From assembly GCF_018904615.1 (NCBI RefSeq), contig NZ_JADCNH010000018.1, positions 1 to 64,000 of the forward strand: 64,000 bases of DNA. The letters are read 5' to 3'. Of this stretch, positions 36,442-45,365 are shown piece after piece (within the stretch, counting starts at the first letter, position 1; each line of letters begins with the position of its first letter). A program made the translations under genes and the position numbers. This DNA is from Verticiella alkaliphila. Its GTDB lineage: Bacteria; Pseudomonadota; Gammaproteobacteria; Burkholderiales; Burkholderiaceae_B. The notes beneath the pieces were generated by a model. That model worked only from the letters and a program-made list of their open reading frames with translations. It searched no databases and was not told the DNA's origin.

Positions 36442-37158
36442 ATGTCGCTTCCTGATTCTGCCAGCCCGGCGCTCATCGCCATCGTGCCCGCCGCCGGTGT
36501 CGGCCTGCGCGCCTCGCGAGGCTCGCACGCAGGCCCCAAGCAATACCGCCAGATCGCTGGCAAGACGATGCTGCGCTGGAGCGTGGAAGCCTTGCTCGCC
36601 GAACGTCGCATCACCCGTGTCGTGGTTGCCGTGGCGCCTGGCGACGGCCTGGCCGATGCGGTGCTCTCCGGGCTGCCGCGCACCGCGGTGCTGGCATGCG
36701 GCGGTGAGACGCGGCATGAGACGGTGGCCAATGCGCTCGATACGCTGCGCCCCGGCCCCCGCGACTGGGTGCTGGTGCACGATGCGGCGCGCCCGGGCTT
36801 GCCCGCCGAGGCGCTGGCGCGGTTGATCGACACCTGCCTGCAGGATGCCGTCGGCGGGCTGCTCGCCTTGCCGGTGGCCGACACGGTCAAGGAGGGCGAG
36901 GTCCTTGCGGGTGGCTCGCGCGTGGCACGCACGTTGTCGCGCGAGAATCTCTGGCAGGCGCAGACGCCACAGATGTTCCGCGCCGGTCTGCTGGCCGAGG
37001 CCTTCGCCACGGTCACGCGCGAGGGCTTCGCGCCCACGGACGAAGCCGGCGCGGTGGAGGCGGCTGGGCACCGGCCGCTGCTGGTGCCAGGAGCCATGGC
37101 GAATGCCAAGGTCACCTGGCCGGACGATTTTGCATGGATGGAACGATGGCTGGGATGA
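36442..37158 (+). CDS. ispD: IspD, 2-C-methylerythritol 4-phosphate cytidylyltransferase
   Basis: A 238-residue enzyme of the MEP isoprenoid pathway that joins MEP to CTP. Signature segments are [20 protein letters not shown] for nucleotide binding (KQY follows), [15 protein letters not shown], and [12 protein letters not shown]. The late block [11 protein letters not shown] and [11 protein letters not shown] complete the fold. An ATG at 36433 would add MAP; either could be used. The stop overlaps the ispF start (ATGA at 37155). An ispDF pair is common in proteobacteria, and the product of IspD, after phosphorylation by IspE, is the substrate of IspF. Confidence 0.96.
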   Translation: MSLPDSASPALIAIVPAAGVGLRASRGSHAGPKQYRQIAGKTMLRWSVEALLAERRITRVVVAVAPGDGLADAVLSGLPRTAVLACGGETRHETVANALDTLRPGPRDWVLVHDAARPGLPAEALARLIDTCLQDAVGGLLALPVADTVKEGEVLAGGSRVARTLSRENLWQAQTPQMFRAGLLAEAFATVTREGFAPTDEAGAVEAAGHRPLLVPGAMANAKVTWPDDFAWMERWLG

Positions 37159-37646
37159 CGCAGGCAATGCGAGTGGGGCAGGGTTACGACGTACACGCGC
37201 TCGTGGAAGGGCGCCCGCTCATCATCGGCGGGGTCACGATCCCCTACGACAAGGGCCTGGCGGGCCATTCGGATGCCGATGTGCTGCTGCACGCCGTCAC
37301 CGATGCGGTGCTGGGCGCCGCCGGCCTGGGCGACATCGGCCGCCACTTTCCCGATACCGATCCGCAATGGAAGGGCGCGGACAGCCGCGTCCTGCTGCGC
37401 GAGGCGTACGCGAAGGTGCAGGCGGCGGGGTGGGCGGTGGTCAACGTGGACGCCACCGTTCATGCGCAGGCGCCCAAGATCGGCCCGCATGCGCCCGCCA
37501 TGCAGGCCAACATCGCTGCCGATCTCGGCCTGCCGGATGTGGGCTGTGTGAATATCAAGGCCAAGACCAACGAATCGCTCGGCTTTCTCGGCCGCCGTGA
37601 AGGCATCGCGGCCACCGTCGTCACGCTGCTCGCGCGGGCAGGCTAG
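37155..37646 (+). CDS. ispF: IspF, MECDP synthase
   Basis: A 163-residue trimeric zinc enzyme that cyclises CDP-ME 2-phosphate to 2-C-methylerythritol 2,4-cyclodiphosphate and releases CMP. Zinc ligands are in [10 protein letters not shown] (Asp, His) and the second His in [20 protein letters not shown] region; [17 protein letters not shown] and [19 protein letters not shown] are standard. ATG 37155 overlaps the ispD stop; an in-frame ATG at 37146 is also possible. GTG and upstream ATGs inside ispD are less likely. Confidence 0.96.
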   Translation: MTQAMRVGQGYDVHALVEGRPLIIGGVTIPYDKGLAGHSDADVLLHAVTDAVLGAAGLGDIGRHFPDTDPQWKGADSRVLLREAYAKVQAAGWAVVNVDATVHAQAPKIGPHAPAMQANIAADLGLPDVGCVNIKAKTNESLGFLGRREGIAATVVTLLARAG

Positions 37647-37700
37647 CGTGGCACCGCGCGGCAGGCAGCCCCTGCGGGCCTGTCTGCCGCGCCGTCACAG

Positions 37701-37723
37701 GCGCTGCCATATCACGGCAGCGC
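37701..37723 (+). terminator. Hairpin after ispF (possible terminator)
   Basis: An 8-bp perfect stem, GCGCTGCC (37701-37708) and GGCAGCGC (37716-37723), has loop ATATCAC. A larger stem, GCGCGGCAG/CTGCCGCGC (37656-37664/37684-37692), lies just before. There is no T run, so any termination would not be classical. A TATACT hexamer at 37752-37757 is a possible -10 for bdhA. Confidence 0.4.
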
Positions 37724-37813
37724 GCGGCCGGGCCCGGTGTCGGGCGGCTCGTATACTCTGGGTTCCCTGGCGCACGCCGCTCTTGCGCGTCGCCGATGTT
37801 CCGAGGAGTTCGC

Positions 37814-38596
37814 ATGCTGAAAGGTAAATCCGCCCTCGTCACGGGCTCGACCAGCGGGATCGGCCTGGCCTATGCCCGCGCCTTCGCCGCCCAGGGCGCC
37901 GACGTCATGATCAACGGCCTGGGCGACGCGGCGCAGATCGAGGCCGCACGCCAGGCCATCGAGACGGATTTCGGCGTGCGCGCCCTGTATTCGGCCGCCG
38001 ACATGACGCAGCCGGACCAGATCGAAGCCATGGTGCGCGAGGCCGAGTCCACGCTCGGCAAGGTCGACATCCTCGTGAACAACGCAGGCATCCAGCATGT
38101 GTCGCCCATCGACGAGTTCCCGATCGACAAGTGGAACGCGATCATCGCGATCAACCTGTCCTCGGCGTTCCACACGATGCGGGCCGTGCTGCCCGGCATG
38201 AAGGCGCGCCGCTGGGGCCGGATCATCAACACGGCGTCCGCGCACGCCCTGGTGGCCTCGCCCTACAAGTCCGCCTACGTGGCCGCCAAGCACGGCATCG
38301 CCGGGCTCACCAAGACGGCTGCGCTCGAAGTCGCGCAACTGGGCATCACCGTCAACGCGATCTGCCCCGGCTATGTCTGGACGCCGCTCGTCGAGCGCCA
38401 GGTGCCGGACACGGCCAAGGCGCGTGGCATCTCCGAAGAAGCCGTCAAGCGCGACGTGCTCCTTGCTGCCCAGCCCACCAAGGAGTTCGTCACGGTCGAG
38501 GAAGTGGCTGCCCTCGCCGTGTTCCTTGCCAGCGACGGCGCGCGTTCGATGACGGGGACGCTGTTGCCCGTGGACGGTGGCTGGACCGCCGCCTGA
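37814..38596 (+). CDS. bdhA: 3-hydroxybutyrate dehydrogenase
   Basis: A 260-residue short-chain dehydrogenase. It has the NAD motif LVTGSTSGIGLAYARAFAAQ, NNAGIQHV, and the catalytic Ser/Tyr/Lys in INTASAHALVASPYKSAYVA with AKHG. HVSPIDEFP and the region VWTPLVERQVPD match bacterial 3-hydroxybutyrate dehydrogenases, which take 3-hydroxybutyrate from polyhydroxybutyrate turnover to acetoacetate. ATG 37814 follows GAGGAG by 6 bases; an upstream ATG at 37796 is less likely. It stands alone, with no acetoacetate-CoA transferase nearby. Assignment within the SDR superfamily is good but not absolute. Confidence 0.88.
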   Translation: MLKGKSALVTGSTSGIGLAYARAFAAQGADVMINGLGDAAQIEAARQAIETDFGVRALYSAADMTQPDQIEAMVREAESTLGKVDILVNNAGIQHVSPIDEFPIDKWNAIIAINLSSAFHTMRAVLPGMKARRWGRIINTASAHALVASPYKSAYVAAKHGIAGLTKTAALEVAQLGITVNAICPGYVWTPLVERQVPDTAKARGISEEAVKRDVLLAAQPTKEFVTVEEVAALAVFLASDGARSMTGTLLPVDGGWTAA

Positions 38597-38719
38597 CGCC
38601 GCGAATCGGGTCGCGCGTGGCGCGACCCGCTACCTCTCCAGGCCCGTCGTCATGGCGATGGCGGCCTCCCGGGCGCTGCGCTGCGGCGTGTGCCCGCTTT
38701 TCCTGATCCAGACTCCCCC

Positions 38720-39502
38720 ATGCTGTTTACGCTCTCGCCTGCAAAATCCCTCGATTACGAAACTCCGCTCGATCCGGCACTGCCCGAGCCCACGCAACCC
38801 GTGTTCGTCAAGCAGGCGAGCCAGCTCATCGACGTGCTGCGCGAGAAATCCGCCGACGACATTGCGGCGCTGATGAAGCTCAGCGACAACCTCGCCGAGC
38901 TCAATGTCGAGCGCTACGCCCAGTGGAAGCCGCGCTTCACCGCCAAGGAATCCCGGCCTGCCGTGCTGGCCTTCAACGGCGACGTCTACGAAGGTCTGGA
39001 GGCGGCAACGCTGCCCCCCAAGGCACTCACGTGGGCCCAGGATCACCTGGCGATCCTGAGCGGTCTGTACGGCGTACTGCGCCCGTTCGATCTCATGCGC
39101 CCGTATCGTCTGGAGATGGGCACGCGTCTGCCGGTGGGCAACGCGAAGAACCTGTATGGCTTCTGGGGCGACACGATCGCCGAGCATCTCAACGCGCGTC
39201 TGGACGAGGCGAGCGGGGAGCGGGCGGTCGTGAACCTCGCTTCCGAGGAATACTTCAAGTCCGTGCGCCTGCAGACGCTCAAGGCCCCGGTGATTCCGTG
39301 CGTGTTCGAGGACTGGAAGAACGGCGAGTACAAGATCATCAGCTTTCACGCCAAGCGCGCCCGCGGGCTGATGGCCCGGTTCGCCGCGCTGCATCGCCCG
39401 AAGAAGGTGGCCGACTTGCGTGACTTCGACCTCGAGGGCTACCGCTACGATGCCAAGGCGTCGGCCGACGAGCGTCTCGTGTTCCGGCGCAAGACAGCAT
39501 GA
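38720..39502 (+). CDS. yaaA: YaaA family peroxide-stress protein
   Basis: A 260-residue YaaA (UPF0246) protein. Family blocks are LFTLSPAKSLDYETP, PAVLAFNGDVYEGL, AILSGLYGVLRPFDLMRPYR and VNLASEEYFKSV. In E. coli YaaA lowers free iron and protects DNA during hydrogen peroxide stress; its fold is a DNA-binding cavity type. ATG 38720 opens exactly at the conserved N-terminus; an upstream ATG at 38690 adds ten unrelated residues. The stop overlaps the following MFS gene (ATGA at 39499). Confidence 0.93.
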   Translation: MLFTLSPAKSLDYETPLDPALPEPTQPVFVKQASQLIDVLREKSADDIAALMKLSDNLAELNVERYAQWKPRFTAKESRPAVLAFNGDVYEGLEAATLPPKALTWAQDHLAILSGLYGVLRPFDLMRPYRLEMGTRLPVGNAKNLYGFWGDTIAEHLNARLDEASGERAVVNLASEEYFKSVRLQTLKAPVIPCVFEDWKNGEYKIISFHAKRARGLMARFAALHRPKKVADLRDFDLEGYRYDAKASADERLVFRRKTA

Positions 39503-40758
39503 CCGCGCGCGTGGCGGGTCGCGGCGCGCTCGCTGTCTTTCTCGTCTTCGCGCTGGGCTACTTCATCTCCTACCTGTTTCGCGGCGTCAATATCGGCTTC
39601 GGCCCGCCGCTGCAGGCCGAGCTCGGCCTGTCTTCGCGTGACCTGGGCCTGCTCACCGGGGTGTACTTCCTGGCGTTCTCGGCGGTGCAGATCCCCGCGG
39701 GCATCCTGATCGACACCTACGGGCCGCGGCGCGTCAATGCCATTCTGATGTTGCTCGCAGCGGCGGGCACGGTGGTGTTCGGCGCCTCGCACAGCATCGC
39801 CGGGCTGGTGGTGGGCCGGGCCATGGTGGGCATTGGCGTCGCGGTCTGTCTGGGCGCGGCGTTCAAGGCCCTCGTGCAGGTCTTTCCGCTGTCGCGGCTG
39901 CCCATGCTCAACGGCCTCATCATGGCGATCGGCGGCATGGGGGGCGTCGTGGTGGGCACGCCGTTGTCCGCGCTGATGGCGCACCTCGACTGGCGGACGG
40001 TGAGCATGCTGATCGCGCTGCCAACGGTGCTCGTGGCCGTGGCCGTGTGGTTCGGGGGCCGTGCCGGCGAGCAGTTGCCGGCCCGGCGCCCGACGCTGGC
40101 CGAGCAGTGGCAGGGCACGCGCGACATCGCGCGCGACCCGGGGTTCTGGCGGTTGTCGCTCTTTGCCGTCCTCACGGGCGGCGCGTTCTATGCCGTGCAG
40201 TCGCTCTGGGTGGCGCCGTATCTGCGCGACGTGCGCGGTCTTGCCCCGGATGCCGCGGCAGGCCTAGTGTCGGTGCTGGGTCTGTCGATGGTGGGCGGCA
40301 ACATCGTGCTCGGTCTGATGGCGCGCAAGGTGGAGCGTCTGGGCCTCGGCCTGCGCGGCTTCGCCGGGCTCGGGATGAGTCTTTTTCTCGTCGTCCAGCT
40401 CCTCATGATCCTGCCCTGGTCGCTGCCCGTGCCCGACGCCCTGCTGTGGGTGGCCTACGGGGTGTTCGGCTCGGCCACCATTCTGTCCTATGCCGTCATG
40501 GCCGAGCGCTATCCGGTCGAGATGCTGGGCCGGGTGAGCACGACGATGACCTTGTCGATGTTTCTCATGATCTTCGTCTGTCAGGCGGGCGTGGGTGCGA
40601 TCGTCGATCTGTGGCCGACGCTGCCCGATGGCCGTGCCCCTGCCGCTGCCCATCGCACGGCGTGGGCCGTGCTGCTCGGCCTGCAGTTGCTGGGCGCGGC
40701 CGCCTATTTCTGGCCGGCCCGACGTCAGACGGGGCCGGGCACGACAGCAGCCCGGTAG
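39499..40758 (+). CDS. MFS transporter, substrate unknown
   Basis: A 419-residue, 12-helix major facilitator. It shows FALGYFISYLFRGVNIGFGP in helix 1 with an Arg in the membrane, GVYFLAFSAVQIPAGILIDT, then the loop motif YGPRRVNAILML and GRAMVGIGVAVCLGAAFKAL. This pattern recalls NNP/CynX- and ACS-like MFS carriers of anions, but the substrate cannot be told from sequence. The start overlaps the yaaA stop by 4 bp, so the two are translationally coupled. The flavoprotein at 40836 follows 77 bp later on the same strand. Confidence 0.8.
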   Translation: MTARVAGRGALAVFLVFALGYFISYLFRGVNIGFGPPLQAELGLSSRDLGLLTGVYFLAFSAVQIPAGILIDTYGPRRVNAILMLLAAAGTVVFGASHSIAGLVVGRAMVGIGVAVCLGAAFKALVQVFPLSRLPMLNGLIMAIGGMGGVVVGTPLSALMAHLDWRTVSMLIALPTVLVAVAVWFGGRAGEQLPARRPTLAEQWQGTRDIARDPGFWRLSLFAVLTGGAFYAVQSLWVAPYLRDVRGLAPDAAAGLVSVLGLSMVGGNIVLGLMARKVERLGLGLRGFAGLGMSLFLVVQLLMILPWSLPVPDALLWVAYGVFGSATILSYAVMAERYPVEMLGRVSTTMTLSMFLMIFVCQAGVGAIVDLWPTLPDGRAPAAAHRTAWAVLLGLQLLGAAAYFWPARRQTGPGTTAAR

Positions 40759-40835
40759 AGTGTGGTAAACAGGATGGTGACGTCAGCAAAAAAGGGCGGC
40801 CCGCGCCGTCCGCACCATCCAATACTGGAGACACC

Positions 40836-41813
40836 ATGTCGAGGCTTCCCGCGCCGCTGGGCTCGTTGCCCCTGCCCATCATCGGCTCGCCGCTTTTCAT
40901 CATCAGCAATCCCAAGCTCGTCATCGAGCAGTGCAAGGCGGGTGTCGTAGGCTCCATGCCTGCGCTGAACGCGCGCCCCGCCGCACAGCTGGACGAGTGG
41001 CTGCACGAGATCACCGAAACGCTGGCGGACTACAACCGCGCCAACCCGGACAAGCCCGCTGCGCCGTTCGCGATCAACCAGATCGTGCACAAGAGCAACG
41101 ACCGGCTCGAGCACGACATGGAGATGGTCGCCAAGTACAAGGTGCCGATCATCATCACTTCGCTGGGTGCGCGCGAGGACGTGAACCAGGCCATCCACGC
41201 CTACGGCGGCGTGGTCCTGCATGACGTGATCAACAATCGCTTCGCCCACAAGGCGATCGAGAAGGGCGCCGACGGCCTCATCGCGGTTGCAGCGGGCGCG
41301 GGCGGTCATGCCGGCAGCAAGAGCCCCTTCGCGCTCATCCAGGAAATCCGTGAGTGGTTCGACGGCCCGCTCGCCCTGAGCGGCTCCATCGCCAGCGGGC
41401 GCGCCGTGCTCGCCGCGCAGGTCCTGGGCGCGGACTTCGCCTACATCGGCTCGGCCTTCATCGCCACCGAAGAAGCGCGCGCCGTGGACGCCTACAAGCA
41501 GGCCATCGTCGATGCCACGTCCGACGACATCATCTACAGCAACCTCTTCACGGGCGTGTTGGGCAATTACCTGCGTCCCTCCATCGAGGCCGCCGGCCTG
41601 GATCCGGACAACCTGCCAGTGAGCGACCCGACCAAGATGAACTTCGGCTCCGATCGCGAGAAGCCGAAGGCCTGGAAGGAGATCTGGGGCTGCGGCCAGG
41701 GCATCGGCACCATTCGCGAGGTGCTGCCCGCGCGCGAGTTCATCGCGCGCCTGGCCCGCGAATATGCCGAAGCGCGTCAGCAGTACTTCCCGGGCGTGCG
41801 CGCGGCTGCGTGA
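40836..41813 (+). CDS. Nitronate monooxygenase-like FMN flavoprotein
   Basis: A 325-residue TIM-barrel flavoprotein of the nitronate monooxygenase / 2-nitropropane dioxygenase family. FMN- and substrate-site segments are PIIGSPLFIISNPKLVIEQC, GADGLIAVAAGAGGHAGSKS with the conserved His, and ALSGSIASGRAVLAAQVLGA followed by GSAFIATEEA. Members oxidise alkyl nitronates or act as NADH:quinone reductases; the true substrate here is open. The C-terminal extension after about residue 255 is longer than in classical members. It ends 72 bp before the convergent pntB, with a strong hairpin between. Confidence 0.84.
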   Translation: MSRLPAPLGSLPLPIIGSPLFIISNPKLVIEQCKAGVVGSMPALNARPAAQLDEWLHEITETLADYNRANPDKPAAPFAINQIVHKSNDRLEHDMEMVAKYKVPIIITSLGAREDVNQAIHAYGGVVLHDVINNRFAHKAIEKGADGLIAVAAGAGGHAGSKSPFALIQEIREWFDGPLALSGSIASGRAVLAAQVLGADFAYIGSAFIATEEARAVDAYKQAIVDATSDDIIYSNLFTGVLGNYLRPSIEAAGLDPDNLPVSDPTKMNFGSDREKPKAWKEIWGCGQGIGTIREVLPAREFIARLAREYAEARQQYFPGVRAAA

Positions 41814-41853
41814 TCGGGGGCGGGCGTGCCGCTGCACGCTGCGCCCCCATGAG

Positions 41854-41879
41854 ACGGGCCGTGCGAGCGCACGGCCCGT
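41854..41879. terminator. Hairpin between convergent flavoprotein gene and pntB
   Basis: An 11-bp perfect stem, ACGGGCCGTGC (41854-41864) and GCACGGCCCGT (41869-41879), has loop GAGC. The T run is minimal. The place between two converging genes makes a two-way terminator plausible. Confidence 0.6.
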
Positions 41880-41885
41880 TGCGCC

Positions 41886-43325
41886 TCAGAGCGCCTTGGC
41901 CATGTCCTCGACGACCTTCTTGGCGTCGCCAAAGACCATCATCGTCTTGTCCAGGTAGAAGAGATCGTTGTCCAGGCCCGCATAGCCCGCGGCCATGGAG
42001 CGCTTGTTCACGATCACCGTGCGTGCCTTGTAGGCTTCCAGGATCGGCATGCCTGCGATAGGTGAGCCCGGATCATGCGCCGCAGGGTTGACGACGTCGT
42101 TGGCGCCCAGCACCAGCACCACGTCGGTCTGCCCGAATTCGGCGTTGATGTCGTCCATCTCGAAGACCTGGTCGTAGGGCACCTCGGCTTCGGCCAGCAG
42201 CACGTTCATGTGGCCCGGCATGCGGCCGGCCACCGGATGGATCGCATAGCGCACCGTGACGCCCTTCTCGGTGAGCTTGGCCGCGAGCTCCTTCAACGGA
42301 TGCTGCGCGCGCGCCACGGCCAGGCCGTAGCCCGGCACGATGATGACCGAATCCGCGTTACCCAGCAGAAAGGCCGCATCATCCGCGCTGCCTGACTTCA
42401 CGCTGCGCTCAGCCTGCGCTGCGGCACCTTGCGCCGCTTCGCCGCCGAAGCCGCCCAGGATCACGTTGAAGAACGAGCGGTTCATCGCCTTGCACATGAT
42501 GTAGGACAGGATCGCCCCGCTCGAGCCCACCAGCGAGCCTGCGATGATGAGCATGGGGTTGTTGAGCGAGAAGCCGATGCCGGCCGCTGCCCAGCCCGAG
42601 TAGCTGTTGAGCATGGACACCACTACGGGCATGTCTGCGCCGCCGATCGGAATGATGAGCAGCACGCCCAGTGCGAAGGCGATGAGCGTCATGACGATGA
42701 AGGGCGCCCAATGGCCATCGAGCGCGAAGAGCACGCCACCGGCCAGCATCACCGTGCCCAGTACCGCATTGAGCAGGTGCTGACCCCGGAACACCACGGG
42801 TGCGCCCTGGAACACCCGCAGCTTGAAGCGGCCCGAGAGCTTGCCGAACGCGATGACGGAGCCCGAGAACGTGATCGCGCCGACGAAGGTGCCGATGAAG
42901 AGCTCGACCCGGTTGCCCAGTGGAATGGGAAGGCCCGGCGCGGCAGTGAGGCCGAAGGCCTGCGGCTCGGCGATCACCGCCACGGCGATGCACACAGCCG
43001 CGAGCCCGATCATGCTGTGCATGAAGGCCACCAGCTCCGGCATCTGCGTCATGGGTACGCGTTGCGCCATGCGGGTGCCGATGGCGCCGCCCACGATCAG
43101 CGCCCCCAGCACCCAGGCCAGCCCGCTCGCGAGATTCACCTGCGGCATGTGCAGCGACAACGTGTGCATGAGGCCCGCAGTGGTGACGATGGCAATGGCC
43201 ATGCCGACCATGCCGAAGAGATTGCCACGGCGGGACGTGGTGGGATGCGAGAGCCCCTTCAGCGCCTGGATGAAGCACACAGCGGCCACGAGATACAGCA
43301 GGGTGACGACGTTCAACGACAGCAT
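41886..43325 (-). CDS. pntB: PntB, NAD(P) transhydrogenase beta subunit
   Basis: A 479-residue subunit with about nine membrane helices and a C-terminal NADP(H)-binding domain. Signatures: GMAIAIVTTAGLMHTLSLHM, GGADMPVVVSMLNSYSGWAA, and domain III with VIIVPGYGLAVARAQHPLKE, HPVAGRMPGHMNVLLAEAEV and VLGANDVVNPAA. It uses the proton gradient to drive hydride transfer from NADH to NADP+, supplying NADPH. It ends the minus-strand operon pntA1-pntA2-pntB with 44 bp from pntA2. Confidence 0.96.
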   Translation of the reverse strand: MLSLNVVTLLYLVAAVCFIQALKGLSHPTTSRRGNLFGMVGMAIAIVTTAGLMHTLSLHMPQVNLASGLAWVLGALIVGGAIGTRMAQRVPMTQMPELVAFMHSMIGLAAVCIAVAVIAEPQAFGLTAAPGLPIPLGNRVELFIGTFVGAITFSGSVIAFGKLSGRFKLRVFQGAPVVFRGQHLLNAVLGTVMLAGGVLFALDGHWAPFIVMTLIAFALGVLLIIPIGGADMPVVVSMLNSYSGWAAAGIGFSLNNPMLIIAGSLVGSSGAILSYIMCKAMNRSFFNVILGGFGGEAAQGAAAQAERSVKSGSADDAAFLLGNADSVIIVPGYGLAVARAQHPLKELAAKLTEKGVTVRYAIHPVAGRMPGHMNVLLAEAEVPYDQVFEMDDINAEFGQTDVVLVLGANDVVNPAAHDPGSPIAGMPILEAYKARTVIVNKRSMAAGYAGLDNDLFYLDKTMMVFGDAKKVVEDMAKAL

Positions 43326-43369
43326 GGAGGCTTCTCCTGCCCGGCGGGAATCGGCTACGTGCGGGGCCG

Positions 43370-43675
43370 CTACTGCGGCGTCTTGCGGTCCTTCTTGCGG
43401 AACATCTCCAGCATGCGGCGCGTCACCAGAAACCCGCCGAACACGTTCACGGCCGCCAGCGCCACGGCGATCACGCCCATGGATTTGGCGAGCCCGCCCG
43501 TGGTGAGGGCCGCAGCCAGCATGGCGCCCACGATCACGATGGCCGAGATGGCGTTGGTCACCGCCATCAACGGCGTGTGCAGCGCAGGCGTCACGTTCCA
43601 GACGACGTGATAGCCCACGTAGACGGCCAGCACGAAGATGATGAGATTGAGCAGGGTGGGGTCGATGCTGGGCAT
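43370..43675 (-). CDS. PntA2, transhydrogenase alpha subunit membrane part
   Basis: A 101-residue, mostly hydrophobic protein with three to four helices (LLNLIIFVLAVYVGYHVVWN; NAISAIVIVGAMLAAAL; SMGVIAVALAAVNVFGGF) and a charged tail, GGFLVTRRMLEMFRKKD. It corresponds to the C-terminal membrane segment of E. coli PntA, encoded separately here, as is common in alphaproteobacteria and many betaproteobacteria. It completes the proton channel together with PntB. The ATG at 43675 lies 5 bp after the pntA1 stop. Confidence 0.92.
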   Translation of the reverse strand: MPSIDPTLLNLIIFVLAVYVGYHVVWNVTPALHTPLMAVTNAISAIVIVGAMLAAALTTGGLAKSMGVIAVALAAVNVFGGFLVTRRMLEMFRKKDRKTPQ

Positions 43676-43679
43676 GGCG

Positions 43680-44798
43680 CTAGCCTCCTCGGGTGACAGT
43701 GCCGTTCTCGCAGACGAGGCAGGCAGCGACGATCTCGTCCTCGCGGGCGATGGCGAGTGCGCCATCCGCACCGGTGATGAGGCGGGTGAACTCGAAGAGG
43801 TTGCGCGCGTAGAGCGCGGAGGCGTCGGTGGGCACCAGCGCCGGCAGGTTCGATGGCGCAAGGAGGATGACGCCACCGTGCTCGACCACGGTGTCCGCGC
43901 GCGAGAGCGGGCAGTTGCCGCCGCGCTCGATGGCCAGATCCACGATCACTGCCCCCGGGCGCATGGCAGCCACCGTCTCGGCCGAGATCAGCTGCGGGGC
44001 AGGGCGCCCGGGTATCAGGGCGGTAGTGATGACGATGTCGGCCTGCCGACAGCGCTCTGCCACGCGCGCGGCCTGGCGCTGCATCCAGGCGGCGGGCATG
44101 GGCCGGGCATAGCCGCCGACGCCTTCGGCGATCTCGCGCTCCTCGTCGGTCTCGAACGGCACGTCGATGAACTTGGCCCCGAGCGATTCCACCTGCTCGC
44201 GTGCGGCGGGCCGCACGTCCGAGGCTTCGACCACCGCGCCCAGCCGGCGCGCCGTCGCGATCGCCTGCAGCCCGGCCACGCCCGCGCCCAGCACCACGAC
44301 GCGCGCGGCCTTCACGGTGCCGGCGGCCGTCATGAGCATGGGCATGAAGCGCCCGTAGTGTTGAGTGGCGAGCAGCACGGCCTTGTAGCCGGCCACGTTG
44401 GCCTGCGAGGAGAGCACGTCCAGGCTTTGCGCACGGGTGATGCGCGGGGCGGCCTCCAGCGCGAACGCCGTGACGCCGGTCGCCGCCAGCCGGGCAAGGC
44501 CCGTCGTGTCAAAGGGGTCCAGCAGCCCGACGAGCACGCTGCCGCGCCGCAGGGCGGCGTCCTCCTCGGGTAGCGGGGCGCGCACTTTCAGTAGCAGATC
44601 GGCCCCAAAGGCGGCCATGGCGTCACCCAGGCCTGCCCCGGCAGCGACATAGGCGTCGTCGGTATAATGCGCGGCTGCGCCCGCCCCGGATTCGACCGTC
44701 ACGACATGGCCCGCGGCCACATAACGGCGCACCGTATCCGGCGTGACAGCCACCCTGGCTTCGCCCTGCCTGCGTTCACGCGGAATGCCAATATGCAT
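43680..44798 (-). CDS. PntA1, transhydrogenase alpha subunit NAD(H)-binding part
   Basis: A 372-residue soluble subunit homologous to alanine dehydrogenase and to the N-terminal half of PntA. Markers are MHIGIPRERRQGEARVAVTP, the Rossmann turn VVVLGAGVAGLQAIATARRL, ASDVRPAAREQVESLGAKFI, and DIVITTALIPGRPAPQLI. It binds NADH and passes hydride to the NADP+ held by PntB. It heads the operon, 81 bp from the divergently transcribed Nudix gene. Confidence 0.95.
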   Translation of the reverse strand: MHIGIPRERRQGEARVAVTPDTVRRYVAAGHVVTVESGAGAAAHYTDDAYVAAGAGLGDAMAAFGADLLLKVRAPLPEEDAALRRGSVLVGLLDPFDTTGLARLAATGVTAFALEAAPRITRAQSLDVLSSQANVAGYKAVLLATQHYGRFMPMLMTAAGTVKAARVVVLGAGVAGLQAIATARRLGAVVEASDVRPAAREQVESLGAKFIDVPFETDEEREIAEGVGGYARPMPAAWMQRQAARVAERCRQADIVITTALIPGRPAPQLISAETVAAMRPGAVIVDLAIERGGNCPLSRADTVVEHGGVILLAPSNLPALVPTDASALYARNLFEFTRLITGADGALAIAREDEIVAACLVCENGTVTRGG

Positions 44799-44879
44799 GG
44801 CGCCTCCAAGGGCGGTAGCGTGCCGTTTTTCGGCTTGCCAGCCGCGTTGTGCTCGTCTGTGGCAAGCATACATGACTAG

Positions 44880-45365
44880 GTGAAAGAATTGACAACGTCC
44901 CGCTGGAAGCCCGCGGTCACTGTCGCTTCCGTGGTGGAGCGCGACGGCAAGTTCCTGCTCGTCGAGGAAGAGACCTCCGACGGCGTACGCTGGAACCAGC
45001 CTGCCGGCCACCTCGAACCCGATGAGTCGATCATCGCTGGCGCCGTGCGCGAGACGCTCGAGGAGACGGCGCATGAGCTCACGCCAACGGCCTGGCTCGG
45101 CGCCTACCTCGCACCCGCGGGCGACACGGCCTACCTGCGCTTTGCCATCATCGGTACGGTGGGCGAACCCGTGCCTGGCCTCGCGCTGGACTTCGGTATC
45201 CATCGCGCCTTCTGGATCGACGCCGATGGCCTGCGGGCCCGCCCGGACATGCACCGCAGCCCGGTCGTGATGCGCTGCGTGGAAGACTACGTCGCGCGCC
45301 AGCGCGCGGGCGAGCCCTTCCTGCCGCTGCACAGCATCACCTACCTGGATCCGGAGCCGCGCTGA
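44880..45365 (+). CDS. Nudix hydrolase (NudJ-like)
   Basis: A 161-residue Nudix protein. The Nudix box reads [20 protein letters not shown] followed by TAHEL, complete with the catalytic RExxEE. The preceding [20 protein letters not shown] and the late [11 protein letters not shown] fit NudJ-type phosphatases, which in E. coli act on HMP-PP and nucleoside phosphates and typically lie next to mnmA. It starts with GTG 44880; no ATG gives a full N-terminus. The stop overlaps the mnmA start at 45365. Confidence 0.9.
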   Translation: MKELTTSRWKPAVTVASVVERDGKFLLVEEETSDGVRWNQPAGHLEPDESIIAGAVRETLEETAHELTPTAWLGAYLAPAGDTAYLRFAIIGTVGEPVPGLALDFGIHRAFWIDADGLRARPDMHRSPVVMRCVEDYVARQRAGEPFLPLHSITYLDPEPR